DNA of 64,000 nt from Agarophyton chilense. Lineage: Eukaryota; Rhodophyta; Florideophyceae; Gracilariales; Gracilariaceae. Position 1 is the first letter of the stretch. Each line of letters begins with the position of its first letter. The notes beneath the pieces were generated by a model. It ran no database searches, was not told the origin of the DNA, and saw only the letters and a program-made list of their open reading frames with translations. Positions 10,001 to 18,824 of this stretch are shown here, in pieces. Location of the stretch: positions 868,001 through 932,000 of the forward strand of contig JARGXX010000006.1 of assembly GCA_030374765.1 (NCBI GenBank), written 5' to 3'. A program made the position numbers and the translations under genes.

Positions 10001-11499
10001 CGGCACGGGCTCCACTCGAATTAGTGGCCATAGACATCCTAGGGGAATTTACCAGGACGCCCCGAGGTCATCGGTATCTGCTTGTCATTTCTGACAGATT
10101 CTCTAAGCTAACGAGAACTGTGCCGCTGAAGCGGATCTCCGCCGCTACCGTCGCGCAAGCGTTCGTGACCCATTGGGTGTTCGTATATGGACCGCCGGTG
10201 CAGTTGTTATCCGACAACGGAGGGCAATACGCATCAAAGTTCTTTCAGGATGTATGTCGAATCCTTGATGTAAGGAATTTATTTGTTACTACGTATCACC
10301 CTCAGGGGAATGGCCAGGTGGAGAGGTTTAACCGCACGATACTCAACGCTTTGAGATCGTATGTTGCGGATCACCCCAAAAATTGGGACTTGTACACAGA
10401 CGCTATCACGTATTCATACAACACCCAGGTACATCGGGTTACATCGTTATCCACATTCGAACTGGTACTGTCGAGGACACCGCCGCCGGTCGCCATCGAG
10501 GCTCAACCGACGCTGTCGACGTACCCGTCACCGGGATTGTACCGAGAAGCCTGGAAGGAGTGGCTTACGAAGATGGTGCCGATAGCCCGGAAAGCAATGT
10601 ACAAAGCTCAACGCGCCTACAAGAAGGACTTTGACAATCGGGTTCGCAAACCTCTACCTCAGGTGGAGCCCGACGACTTCGTCTTCCTTCGAAAGGAATA
10701 CTACAATCCTGAAAAGGAACGTAGGCACAAGCTTTCGCCAATTGTGGACGGACCCTATCGGGTGGTTTCTGTAGACCCGGACACGGTGGTATTGGATATC
10801 GCTAACCGCCACGAACGGATCTCCAGGGACCGCATCACACGAGCGCCCAACCCAAATGTGGAAGTGGTGTCGGCACCAACGCCCTCCACAGGAGATGATT
10901 CAACGGAAGTTAACCCGCCAGGCGGAGATTCGAACACCCGCCCCGTTATACTTCCGCACCCGGAACGTGGTTTAACCGACCTACCGGAAACTTCGGATAC
11001 TCCCGAACCTGGGCCCGCTCCCTCAAGGGCCCAGTCAACGAACTCTTACAGAGTTACTCCCCCACCGGAGGTAATCAAGCCTCCTGGCTCTCCGCCTAAG
11101 GAGGGGGAGGAGGACTTAGTTCCTTCGCAGGACGATATTTCGGCGTCAGCCAGTCGCCCTAACGGGGAATCTAGTTCTCGCAGAGAGACGGCGAGCCCGA
11201 CCGAGCCGGCGACAGAGAAGTCACAACCCCAGCGTATGGGTAGCGACATCACCGCCGACCCATCCGAGCACGACGTCAGAAAAGATGACGAAAACCCGCC
11301 TAGGGAGAGTCGTGTGGAGAACTCCGCACCCGGAACGCCTACAGAGCCGACGATCACCCGCCGCCGCGGACGAGACACTGAGGTATCGCACACTCAAACC
11401 CCGCTTTCTCGGGAACGAGCTGTGTCAGCGGACCCGCACGGGGAAGATCTCGACGACGAGGTTGACCAAATTTGGCTCTCCGTTATGGAATGGGAATAG
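6961..11499 (+). CDS. pol: pol polyprotein of gypsy L: protease, RT, RNase H, integrase
   Basis: An open frame of about 1500 codons in the -1 frame relative to gag, with no ATG of its own, so it is probably made as a Gag-Pol fusion. Domains in order: aspartic protease with LDTGAAPN near residue 90; reverse transcriptase (about 430-620) with FCIDYRRLN, SGYWQVPI, GMPFGLTNAP and YLDD; RNase H (about 710-830) with LDTDAS, SEKECLAVVWA and HTDHACL; integrase with HHCC zinc site (HLTHYVK...CANCAKND), then D of DILGEF, D of LLSDNGG and E of GQVERFNRT. A long Pro/Ser/Glu-rich tail follows. The frame is intact throughout. Its stop TAG at 11497-11499 is CAG in copy R, which reads about 16 codons further, so L may be slightly truncated at the C-terminus. 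Confidence 0.93.
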   Translation, partial: LNLGVSPAGGASSKPELKTPEALQLRSPAVTILSRRTDDTDVNSGYFSVLCCPWIRSRSLRIPDRVMVMAKRNYKVFADFGLSNQFMVRQISVLDTGAAPNLIHVELLPPLLRVQVRTGPRLDIADANNNPLRTLGTISLMVRLGSYLVQLEFIVCKSLAAPVILDCDFCDRFVEAIRPRNRTVELEDGSTIPIVRKPLQGVARTRVPLPVAQESVKKDQVSTRVKVAKSVAIPPETQVWVTVVTKQIGVHVVQPNPSLYTRRQLALANGVVSVEPDKPFKVLVANFGKTTQHLVKHQILGSVLPHPHAVVPTKISIAEVLGVADPKEGEDTAEIAEDGEHKTAAPHAEHFKPQKVTASITGADQTDPVQELEKWDLNHVPASHREKLRHMLCEFTPMWDGSLGTIGITEHRIDLLQNTRPIAQHPYRAGPKAREEEKSQVEKMLKAGVIEPAQSAWASPVVLVPKPDGSWRFCIDYRRLNEVTIKDVYPIPRMDEYIDSLGSATVFSTLDANSGYWQVPIREEDRDKTAFVCHQRLFRFRGMPFGLTNAPATFQRAIDILLAPFKWRTCLVYLDDIIVFSNNLDDHFEHVRDVMKILRNAGITLKLKKCEFFTDSVKYLGHIIRPGQLSIDEVRVKSLKEAKHPKTQTELRSLLGLCNVYRRFVPNFADIATPLNRLLTKGQPVELEPFGDAEASAFTALVNAVTPPPILALPNPGLPYELDTDASANQVGCALFQSSEDGERHPIGYWSRSLNVHERNYSVSEKECLAVVWALATLRPYLMGTRFKVHTDHACLRWLLEISEPSGRLMHWRLRLSEFDFEILYKKGKLNTQADALSRLGTTAETEPYEDDDIPCFMVSDLEGGAQPLTDDVCDDVLVNESLDSPTGSFIPIPPEEMIREQQLDPFCTRTRARLNGGFQLPFEDDDQGYLIRIVGPRPRIVMPHTLQQRVLHLTHYVKVGAHPGGRKLYLTLRRDFYWPAMAFDCYAVRRACANCAKNDVKLRKHSKKLTLFPARAPLELVAIDILGEFTRTPRGHRYLLVISDRFSKLTRTVPLKRISAATVAQAFVTHWVFVYGPPVQLLSDNGGQYASKFFQDVCRILDVRNLFVTTYHPQGNGQVERFNRTILNALRSYVADHPKNWDLYTDAITYSYNTQVHRVTSLSTFELVLSRTPPPVAIEAQPTLSTYPSPGLYREAWKEWLTKMVPIARKAMYKAQRAYKKDFDNRVRKPLPQVEPDDFVFLRKEYYNPEKERRHKLSPIVDGPYRVVSVDPDTVVLDIANRHERISRDRITRAPNPNVEVVSAPTPSTGDDSTEVNPPGGDSNTRPVILPHPERGLTDLPETSDTPEPGPAPSRAQSTNSYRVTPPPEVIKPPGSPPKEGEEDLVPSQDDISASASRPNGESSSRRETASPTEPATEKSQPQRMGSDITADPSEHDVRKDDENPPRESRVENSAPGTPTEPTITRRRGRDTEVSHTQTPLSRERAVSADPHGEDLDDEVDQIWLSVMEWE

Positions 11500-12049
11500 G
11501 AACTCCTATGGAGACACTGGAACTCTCAGGAATGGGAAAGAAATGAGTGAGACCCGTCGGGGACAGCTCAGGAGAGAGCTAGCGCGTGTCGAAAGCGCCA
11601 CCTCACATCCGCTTGCGGAGTGGCAACCGGCGCCCGCGCATTTATGTGGCACATGTCGAATGGCACCGAGCCAATCAAAAGGCTCTGACGACCAATCGTC
11701 GCGCAAACCGCCTCCGTCGCACGGCGCGTTGCACAAGAGCAACCTTCGTCCCCGTAGCTCGGGTTGACGTTGAAGTCTTACCCCCCTGAGATTGGAGACG
11801 CTACCGCGTCGCGGTTTCTCAACCGTCATGGAATCTAAGAACACCGTTGTTATCGAAAAAATCTCAGCTTTAAGAAGAACCGAAAACTGGGCCGTTTTGA
11901 CTCCGTAGACGGAAGTTACAACGTAGCCCACAGGCCACTCGGCGCCGTTCGGACGAAGGGCTGAGACCCGCTCGCAACACGGAAAAGAACCCACCGGGGT
12001 GTGTCTAGACCCTACGTTGACACCCTCAAGGGAACTAGAGCGTTCCAAG
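11500..12049 (+). other. Inter-ORF region of gypsy L between pol and the chromodomain ORF
   Basis: No sense coding region is recognised. It contains one member (11607-11634) of a 28-bp direct repeat whose other member is at 12802-12829. The frame of the chromodomain ORF is open leftwards from 12050 for at least 100 bases, so a splice or shift joining it to pol is possible. A GTGAGA donor-like sequence lies at the ancestral pol end near 11548 and CAAG precedes the chromodomain ATG. Confidence 0.4.
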
Positions 12050-12289
12050 ATGGAAGAGAAGCCCGAAAAGGGAAAAGTATACCCGCAGGAATTCGTTATC
12101 GATCGCATCGTGCGTCACATCTACACCCCCGAGGGAGAAGTGCGCTACCAAGTCCGATGGTACGGATTCTCGCCTGATGAGGATACAGTGGAACCCATTG
12201 AGCACCTTCCGAGGTCTAAGGTTTTATCCTATCACCGACGCGCTCGGGTAACCTCGCCTCCAAGTCTGGATCGTGCCCAAGTCGGGTAA
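12050..12289 (+). CDS. Stand-alone chromodomain ORF of gypsy L
   Basis: A 79-residue frame from ATG 12050. Residues about 14-62 are a clear chromodomain: EFVIDRIV, then EVRYQVRWYGFSPDEDT and EPIEHLP, with aromatic cage candidates V/F at the first strand, W (VRWYG) and the following aromatics. In most chromoviruses this domain is the C-terminal end of integrase. It directs integration by binding methylated histone H3. Here it lies about 550 bp downstream of the pol stop and in another frame, in both copies. It may be a separate protein or be joined to pol by splicing or frameshifting. The reading frame is intact. Confidence 0.8.
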   Translation: MEEKPEKGKVYPQEFVIDRIVRHIYTPEGEVRYQVRWYGFSPDEDTVEPIEHLPRSKVLSYHRRARVTSPPSLDRAQVG

Positions 12290-12657
12290 GCCCCCACGGG
12301 AACTGGTGTGGATGCGACCTCGAAGTGAGGAAGATGTTAGACCTCTGAAGAGGAATTGAGGAGAGTATCCCGAAGAACACGTATTGAGAGAGAATGTCTA
12401 CTGGCCCTCGGCCTAGCGCCGTTAACCAGGGAACACAGCACCGGTTATCGGGACAGTTTATGATGAAAAAAAAAGAAAAAAAGAAGACCCACGAAGTGGA
12501 GAAGAAGATTAAGAAGAAGATTGGACCCCAGGAAGGGAAGAAGATGAAGACGAAGATGAAGAAGATCCTAAGAAGGAAGAAGAAGAGAAGTTATGCAAAT
12601 ATCAGAAGATTACTATTGTCGCCAAGCTATTGACTCCACAATTGCCCGAAGGCGGAA
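12290..12657 (+). repeat. Low-complexity AAG/GAA-rich tract between chromodomain and antisense ORF
   Basis: Between about 12463 and 12592 the sequence is almost only A and G in AAG/GAAGAT units; it appears as CTT-rich sequence at 21735-21870 in copy R. It can be read as Lys-rich or Asp/Glu-rich peptide depending on frame, which is typical of low complexity rather than of a gene. It separates the sense ORFs from the end of the antisense ORF. Confidence 0.6.
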
Positions 12658-14514
12658 CTACGGGAAGCCCGAGGAGGGACCCGCCCCACCGTTGGGATTC
12701 TGACCCTGATGGTACGCCGAGGCGAAAGCCAACATCTGGCTCACATCCGTCATACCCGGTGGAATCGGAATGCCCGCGTTCACGAGGCCTTGTCGCAAAC
12801 TATCCGCTTGCGGAGTGGCAACCGGCGCCTGCGCAAGGGTGTTCCCACCCCACCCGGGGGGAGCAGATGGACCGCCACCGGATGCATTCGCCGCCGCAGC
12901 TGAGGCCGTTCCCACTGGTTGGAAGGGTGCAGATGGCTCCACAGGGAGTACTCCACTAGGAGCTGGCATGTCGTTATCCAACGCTGGATCGTCCAGGTCT
13001 ACTGGAGGCTCGTACTCGTAATCGTCGGTATAAATGAACCCCGTCGGGTGTCCCACCGGCATCGGTCGAGGCGAGTCAATCAGCGCCCGTGCTTGCGCCG
13101 CGCTGATGCGAACCACTTCGAAGGGATTGTAATAGACCCAGTTACCGGAGCCCGGATCGTACCGGCCAGGAGACTTGTCTCGCGCGGATCCTTCCCCTGC
13201 GGGCTGATTTGCCACTGGAACTCGATCCCATTGGGTGTTGTCGATCACATCCAAGATTGGATACAGGTCCTGCACGTTGCTTGACGAACCCAACGCTGGG
13301 ACAAGGTCGATCTGACGCATGATGGTCCGTAGCATCGGAGGAATATACCAGATACGGAAATGGTCATGAGCATCCCAGAGGAGGTGCGCCGCTACGCGGG
13401 CTGCCCACTCGGCTGCAACGAGGGCCCAGTATCCCGAGTTCGGGTCGTGCATCAAACGAGACCCGATATAGTAGATGCATGGGGGCAGTTCAGCAAAGCA
13501 CCCTCGGGGGACCTCGACCTTACTCCACCAAGCTGGAAGGGGCACGAATCGCCCAACCTTCGCCGTGTTACGGATACGCTCCAGTTCCACGTGAGGATAA
13601 GGGACAAGGAACCCGAAACGGGAGCGCGAGCGGCGCTCGAAGCGCACGCGTCGATCGAACCCATACTGCGTAAACTGCCGTTAAAGGTACCTCAATCCAG
13701 CGCGAAGGATGGGACGACTCCATTGGAGCATATCTTCTCGGAGAAGAAAACCCGGTCCGCGGCACTCGGCTTCGGGAAAGGCTGCCAGGTTATCCCCGTA
13801 GGAGACCTCACCGTACATGCGGTAATAGGCGACATCGAACCCGTACTCCGGGGGAACCAGATGGTCAAAGCGTGACCTCTCCAATCGCTGGTAGGCCAGA
13901 GCCGCCATCGCTGCGCGCGCCTTGTCTAGGGACTCCCCGCGACTGCGGTATAGATACTGAGGCTCTATGGCTACCCGTGCCCTCCAATCGGGAGAACGTA
14001 CAACCTCAACAGGTAGGCCACCCGGCAATAAGCCGTCCTCCACGTAAAAGTCGATGAGCTCATCGTCGCGAACCGCTGTCGGATGGAACCACGGAGCGCG
14101 GGAATATATCACCGGATCGCTAAGGGGACTCCACCTTCGAAAGGATTCGTTTGAGATCCAACCTCTGGAGTTTGCTACCAAGGGCATCGCATGAGCGGAG
14201 TTCCACGCCACCACGTTGATGTCCAAATCCTCTTGAGGATGTCGGTTGCCCGCCGAGGCGGAAGGTTCGGTACCTGACGGAGCTGCATCCAAACCGGAGA
14301 AATATCCACCCTGCTGGGGAGCTTCGTTGTCCGCCGGCGCGGAGGCCGATGGCCCCGAGAGTGGGTTGAGGACGTATGGGTTCATTCCCTTGAGAGGGTT
14401 GGTTGAGACTGCTGTTGCGAGAAGTTGCTTATCGCCGGAAGTCGGAGGAGTAGGAGAAAGTTGTACCGATGTGCCGGTTTTGTGGCGATCCCCAGAAGTG
14501 GTGAAGGACCCCAT
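12658..14514 (-). pseudogene. Long antisense ORF of gypsy L, one nonsense mutation
   Basis: Collinear with the intact 618-codon antisense frame of copy R (19821-21677). Starts at ATG 14512-14514. A single TAA at 13681-13683 replaces the CAA (Gln) of copy R, leaving upstream (290-codon) and downstream (329-codon) pieces in the same frame. Differences from R seen by eye are largely amino-acid changing, so the L copy looks unconstrained now. No known domain recognised; see the R copy for description. CTATATATAC (reverse complement at 14525-14534) lies just upstream of the ATG. Confidence 0.7.
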
Positions 14515-14582
14515 TGGGAGAGCAGTATATATAGCGACCGGAACGCGAGACACCCGCGGCTCGGGATGTTCTTCCTCGTCTT

Positions 14583-14595
14583 AAGGAGGGGGAGA
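14583..14595 (+). promoter_or_regulatory. Polypurine tract of gypsy L
   Basis: AAGGAGGGGGAGA directly abuts the TG that opens the 3' LTR. This is the expected position of the plus-strand primer for reverse transcription. It is identical in copy R (19740-19752, reverse complement). Confidence 0.85.
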
Positions 14596-15510
14596 TGTAG
14601 AGCAACGCCCAGTTAGGGGATACTTGAAGATGCAACTCATAGAATGAGGATTGAACCCTCCGAGGGTTATGATTATGATCCCCTCTAAGGTGTGCTGAGG
14701 TGGAACTGTTTTCTGGCCAGAGTTCGCCTATGAAGTGAGAATTCGGATGGCCCATGGTTGGATTGGCCCCGTGATACACGTGGCTTAATTTTGGCACCGA
14801 TTTTCGGATATTTGTAGAACGTTGGACTTTTGGGCCCTGACAGTTGGATCTCCACGTGTATGGCCCTGAGCAGGTGTGCACTACTGTAGAGTTTAGTTAG
14901 TGGGCCCTACCTAGGGAGCTGAGATCTGACAGTCCGAAGCTCAAAGTAAATGGTAACCAAGGTTGGTCTTCGATACCTTTAGAGGTTCTTCGTCGCCATC
15001 GTTTCGGCCTTACAACCCGGAACGGGCTCTGGTTAGCAACGGCTGCGTAGGGACACGACTCCACTTGGAGAGTGCCCACGTTTGGGTTCCGTGCAACCAC
15101 CCCCTTGGGACCGCTCAGACGACCTGCGTGCACGATACACCGTGGGGGTTCTGCTTACTTGTTGCGTGCTTTTTGTGTTTCCTTTCGAGGACAGGTTTTC
15201 GCCCCTGTATTGGGTTTCTTTTGTTGTTTCGCCCCTTTTCTGGTTCTCGGGTCCGGTGCCTGTTAGTGCCCGACCCTCGCCCCGTTTTTCCTCTTCGCCG
15301 GATTTTCCCCCATTCTTTGGGATACCCATACCCATTCCCGATCCAACGGTTTCTACCCCTCACCTCCGTCGGTACTGCCGGAATCCCCCGTGGGAGTTAC
15401 ACCCCACACTACGGGTGGAACGGAGGGCTCTGTCTCTGAGTCTGCCTCCCCCAGGGAGCAAGGCTTCGAACACCTTGAGAGCACTTCCCGTCGCCGGGTT
15501 TTGCTCCACA
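14596..15510 (+). repeat. 3' LTR of gypsy L (915 bp, full length)
   Basis: Opens TGTAGAGCAACGCCC and closes GGGTTTTGCTCCACA, giving a short terminal inverted repeat. It has the same length as both LTRs of copy R. It carries GTGGAACTG, a variant shared with the 3' LTR of R but not with the 5' LTRs. The target duplication ACGGG follows at 15511-15515. Open frames of up to 158 codons inside the LTR appear in several overlapping frames and look accidental. Confidence 0.9.
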
Positions 15511-16048
15511 ACGGGATGGTGCACTTGAAGTGCGCCTCCATATCTAGTTAATGTTATCCATTTAGTATTAAATTAGCAGAAAGTTATACTAATTGCTAAC
15601 CAAACCACTGAAGTACACGGCGCATGCCGTAAACCATCCAGGTCGAAAACGTGGCATCATTACCTTCGTCGTGTAACTCACTGTACTACATTCTTCAGAA
15701 CAGGAGAGCGTCTCAGAAGTATTACTAGAAAGCTGCGTATTCTGCGCCTGTCTTGTACGGCCCAGCGTGGTTAACTACAGTGTATCTTCGTGTGGTATTC
15801 CACTGAAGACGGTAGATGCACTCACTGATACCAAATGGACTCACGATTACATGAAAACGAATTCAACGCATTGCTTTCGTCTGTTAATCGTCGTAAAAAC
15901 TCGTCCTCTTCAACTTTTTCTGATCTGTAAACATGTGTCCTCAAATTGCTTTCACGCTTACATACAATCTCAATTGACCTCATTCCGCAGCCATTATTGA
16001 GCGCTTCTGGTTGACGTTGAAGTGAAATGCGGTCCCCAGCTGAAATTC
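15511..16048. other. Spacer between gypsy L and the hAT element
   Basis: Starts with the second ACGGG target duplication. The first bases beyond it should be the continuation of the sequence that gypsy L split. No gene or convincing motif is seen; the composition is AT-rich compared with the gypsy element. Confidence 0.5.
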
Positions 16049-16354
16049 CAGGGCCGTATTTGTGACTGACTACTCTTGAAAATGGGTGACTTCTGACTGA
16101 CTGACTACCGAATCTCGCAAACAGTCAGTCAAATCAGTCACATTGGATCCAAACGTGCACACTGGGCAACGTCTTCAACGTTTCTTCATTTCTCGTGCCA
16201 CGAATTTGCGACGGCGGCGAGATTTCCAGTTCGGAAATTATGCGATCATGACAGCGATCTGTTCTGCGATCGATCTTGCTGAAACCCTTCCGCAAAACTC
16301 TTCAACAGAACCAGTTTTCTCGCAACATTCAGTCTTCCCCTCGTACCTTTTCCC

Positions 16355-18610
16355 GTGCCCCGCCCCCCTACTGCGGCTTACCTGCCGCATGCAGCTGTAG
16401 CCAGCGATGCAGACGTTCAAGCAGATATTACTGCAAAATATATCGTAGAGGAGCAGCAAAGTCGCCAGAAGAAGCGCCGGAAGTCAGCGAATGGACGTGG
16501 CTCGAGTACCGATACCTCGGTATGGAGCACAATTGCAACTACCATCATGGTACGCGATGATAACGAAGTACCCAAGTTTGAATGCGCTGTTTGTGGTTCG
16601 ATACGCAGACTGGATAAACGGTTATCAACCCGTATCTTCATTGACCATTACAAGTTGAAGCATTACTCTGTTTATCGCTCCATTCTTTCTCTCAACCGCC
16701 AAAACGTACATCCTACTGTGTCAGGGTCCCGCATTGCTGATGCACCAGTAGAGATTGCACGCCAAAGACCGCGAAATACGCTCCACAGCTTCTTCCAACG
16801 TCCTCCCGCTCCGTCTTTGCACCCTACTCCATCGGTACAGGAACCCTCGGCCGCTAACTTAAAACCTGTTGGAATAATCCTGTATGCCTGCGCCACCGAA
16901 ACACCTTCAACGCAAGTTGTATCCTCTTTGTTACAAGGTTTGATCAAAATTTTTGGTGGCCATATGCGCTTCTCGAGTGGCATGGGAATTGAAAAGATGT
17001 TGCACGAAACGTATACTGCCGTTTGCCTACTGCTCAAGGCCTCGATTACGAACGCGAAAACGGGCTGCATAACAGTGGATGGATGGAGCGCGGCTATCGA
17101 GGCGCCCATTCTGGGGTTTAATTGGCATTAAATAGACTACGACTGGAAGCTCCGATGAGTACCTATCGCAACGCTGAACATGGGGCTTGTCACGAAAACC
17201 GGGCAGCAGCTCCCGATTATCATCGAACAAATTCTTGAGCAAAAGCCTATCATAGGGTCCGATAAGATCCGTGTTCACACAGAAACAAGCGACAATGAAG
17301 CCGCTACTGCACTCGCCGTTGATCTGTCGACAAACTACCTGGGATTAGTTCGATGCGCGGTGCAAACACTGGCGCTCGCTGTAAAAGATGTATTTACGGA
17401 AGTGTTGGTTTGACCAAGGTATTTGGAGCATGTCAATGCAGTCACATCCTATTTCAATCACCATCAGCGCGCAACGCAGATGGTGGTGTAGAGCAACGCG
17501 TGCGCGTACAACCGGTCGGTGTACCATTCATATGGCGTCCGATATATCGGGGACCACGTTTATGGTTTTATGAGTAATATTAGTTTTTAGTATTTTAGAC
17601 ACCTTAGAAGGTATGTTAGTTGAGTCTCTACAGTAGCACCGTAGTGAACGGATGGACGTGCAAGGCTGGTTTTACACGCATGATATTGAATCTAGAATAT
17701 GTCGCCTACGCGAGTCTCCGTCTCTTGACGGGAGGAACCGCGACCAGTTTTGCTAATCTATCCCCTCGAGAAGGTCAGACGCCACTGTACCATCGTTATG
17801 GCTGTGTTTCTTTCTTTTGTTGGTTTTCCCGTGTTTAGGTCAGTAAAACGCCTCCGTATAGGGTTGTTTTAACCCGTCTTTATTTCGCTTATCCAGTGTG
17901 GATACCCCTTTCAGAGGTCTGTACGCTTGGTCGTTCGTCTTATTTTGCCCTACATTTTAGCCCCACATTTTGCCATTGTCCGCCGAATATCCTTTTCCTT
18001 GGATCCACCTTTGCTTTTTCTCCCTTTTCCTGGGTTCATATCCTTCGTAGGTATTGCATGAACCACCTTGGTCTTACACCCACGAATTGGTGGCACGAAG
18101 GCTCGTTCGCTTAGTTACCCCTCTTCACGATAGCGGGACTCGAACACCCGAGAGGTATTTCTCCATCTGGGTTTGCTCTACATGATTGCACGCTGGCTTT
18201 TTTAGACTGTACTAATGACTTGAAGGATGAATATTTAAAGATTTTATACAAAGCCATCGTGAACGAGGCGCTTGAACTAGAAAGGTCCCTGTCCTCAAAC
18301 GCACACCAGCTTAAAGTAATTTCGGTATGTTTCATTCTGACATGATGCGGACGTTTGGAGAGTCTGGCAAAAAAGAACCTGGAGCCACTCTGCTTTTTTG
18401 GTAAAAGGCAAATCGTCGACAAGGTCTGATCAGTCTCATGCCTTAAATACTGGTGCGAGAGCCACAATGTCTACGCAAGCTTCTTTTCCTCCCGCAAAGC
18501 GATTATTTAGTGATCTAGGAAGGAAGGAAGGGAATCAAAGCCAATCACTCTTCTCAAGTACTCTCAAGATGACTGAAATCATCCGAACATTTGTTAACAA
18601 TGAATTCAGA
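16355..18610 (+). pseudogene. hAT transposase with BED zinc finger, broken
   Basis: A BED-type finger lies at about 16565-16665 (CAVCGS...HYKLKH, CX2C...HX4H). The RNase H-like core follows with TVDGWSAAIEAPILGFNWH and IDYDWKL, then ETSDNEAATALAVDL and a CAVQTLALAVKDVF segment. Downstream of the solo LTR, PPAKRLFSDLG at about 18490-18525 matches the C-terminal hAT dimerisation region. In-frame stops TAA (17129-17131), TGA (17156-17158) and TGA (17411-17413) break the frame, and the solo LTR at 17487 splits it. The start codon is not clear. It would have bound the element ends and catalysed cut-and-paste transposition. Confidence 0.78.
17487..18182 (+). repeat. Probable solo LTR of a gypsy element inserted in the hAT transposase
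   Basis: The insertion opens TGTAGAGCAACG and closes TTTGCTCTACA, so its ends match the terminal inverted repeat of the 915-bp gypsy LTRs, but its interior is different and it is shorter (696 bp). It splits the hAT coding sequence. The flanking pentamers (GGTGG, TGATT) do not match, so the target duplication is lost or my boundaries are slightly off. Confidence 0.5.
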
Positions 18611-18824
18611 GATAGTCTTCTGGGTCAAAGAGTAATTCTTAACCAGAAGTCGCACGCGTTCCATTGCACTGTGGGCAAAGTAGGGCGAAAAAAAACAGAG
18701 AATGATCTCGTATTGGTCAGTGATTGAGAAATGTCTATTATGACTGACTACCTACAAACAAAGCGTGACCATGACTTCTAGACCCCCATAAAAATTCAAT
18801 CAAAAATACGGCCCTGGAAGATTC

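Larger units (their letters stand above)
3186..15510. repeat. Left arm of large inverted duplication
   Basis: This arm is matched in reverse complement by 18825-30696. Both arms contain the same piece of Harbinger followed by a chromodomain gypsy element inserted at the same base. The arm lengths (12325 and 11872) are reconciled almost exactly by two visible indels: a 638-bp deletion in the right pol gene and a 186-bp deletion in the left 5' LTR. Remaining differences look like scattered substitutions. The spacer between arms is 15511-18824. Confidence 0.85.
3979..15510 (+). mobile_element. Chromodomain Ty3/gypsy LTR retrotransposon, copy L
   Basis: The element is bounded by LTRs beginning TGTAGAGCAA and ending GCTCCACA, and is flanked by a perfect 5-bp target duplication ACGGG (3974-3978 and 15511-15515). 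Order: 5' LTR, primer binding site, gag (4934-6964), pol in the -1 frame (to 11499), chromodomain ORF (12050-12289), an AAG-rich tract, a long antisense ORF (14514-12658), polypurine tract AAGGAGGGGGAGA (14583-14595), 3' LTR. The order protease-RT-RNase H-integrase within pol identifies Ty3/gypsy (Metaviridae-like) and the chromodomain identifies a chromovirus-type element. The copy is defective: two stops in gag, one in the antisense ORF, a shortened 5' LTR and a changed first base in the primer binding site. Its intact target duplication shows this copy sits at an original insertion site. Confidence 0.9.
16049..18816 (+). mobile_element. hAT DNA transposon, inactive
   Basis: The ends form a 13-bp terminal inverted repeat: CAGGGCCGTATTT at 16049-16061 and its reverse complement ending at 18816. 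Subterminal copies of TGACTGACTAC-like motifs sit at both ends (16063-16140 and near 18740), as often seen for transposase binding in hAT elements. The flanking 8-mers are TGAAATTC and GAAGATTC, which agree at only five positions, so the target duplication is not clean. The element encodes a broken BED-finger hAT transposase and is interrupted by a solo LTR. Its right end is only 8 bp from the inner LTR of gypsy R. Confidence 0.75.

Noticed and set aside
11506..12108. 200-codon antisense frame overlapping the chromodomain, present in both gypsy copies
   Set aside because: It mirrors the chromodomain and the pol-chromodomain gap, has no ATG-specific context, and is most simply a shadow of conserved sense sequence.
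12394..12633. Lys-rich 79-codon frame after the chromodomain
   Set aside because: It is a translation of the AAG repeat tract; other frames of the same tract are equally open.
11607..12829. Repeated 28-bp units considered as a CRISPR-like array
   Set aside because: Only two units 1.2 kb apart in eukaryotic retrotransposon sequence; no array or cas genes.
18130..18165. tRNA-like T-arm (reverse complement GTTCGAGTCCCGC)
   Set aside because: No acceptor stem or anticodon arm can be built around it, and it lies at the end of a probable solo LTR.
16041..18824. 8-bp target duplication for the hAT element (TGAAATTC / GAAGATTC)
   Set aside because: Only five of eight bases agree, so it is not claimed.
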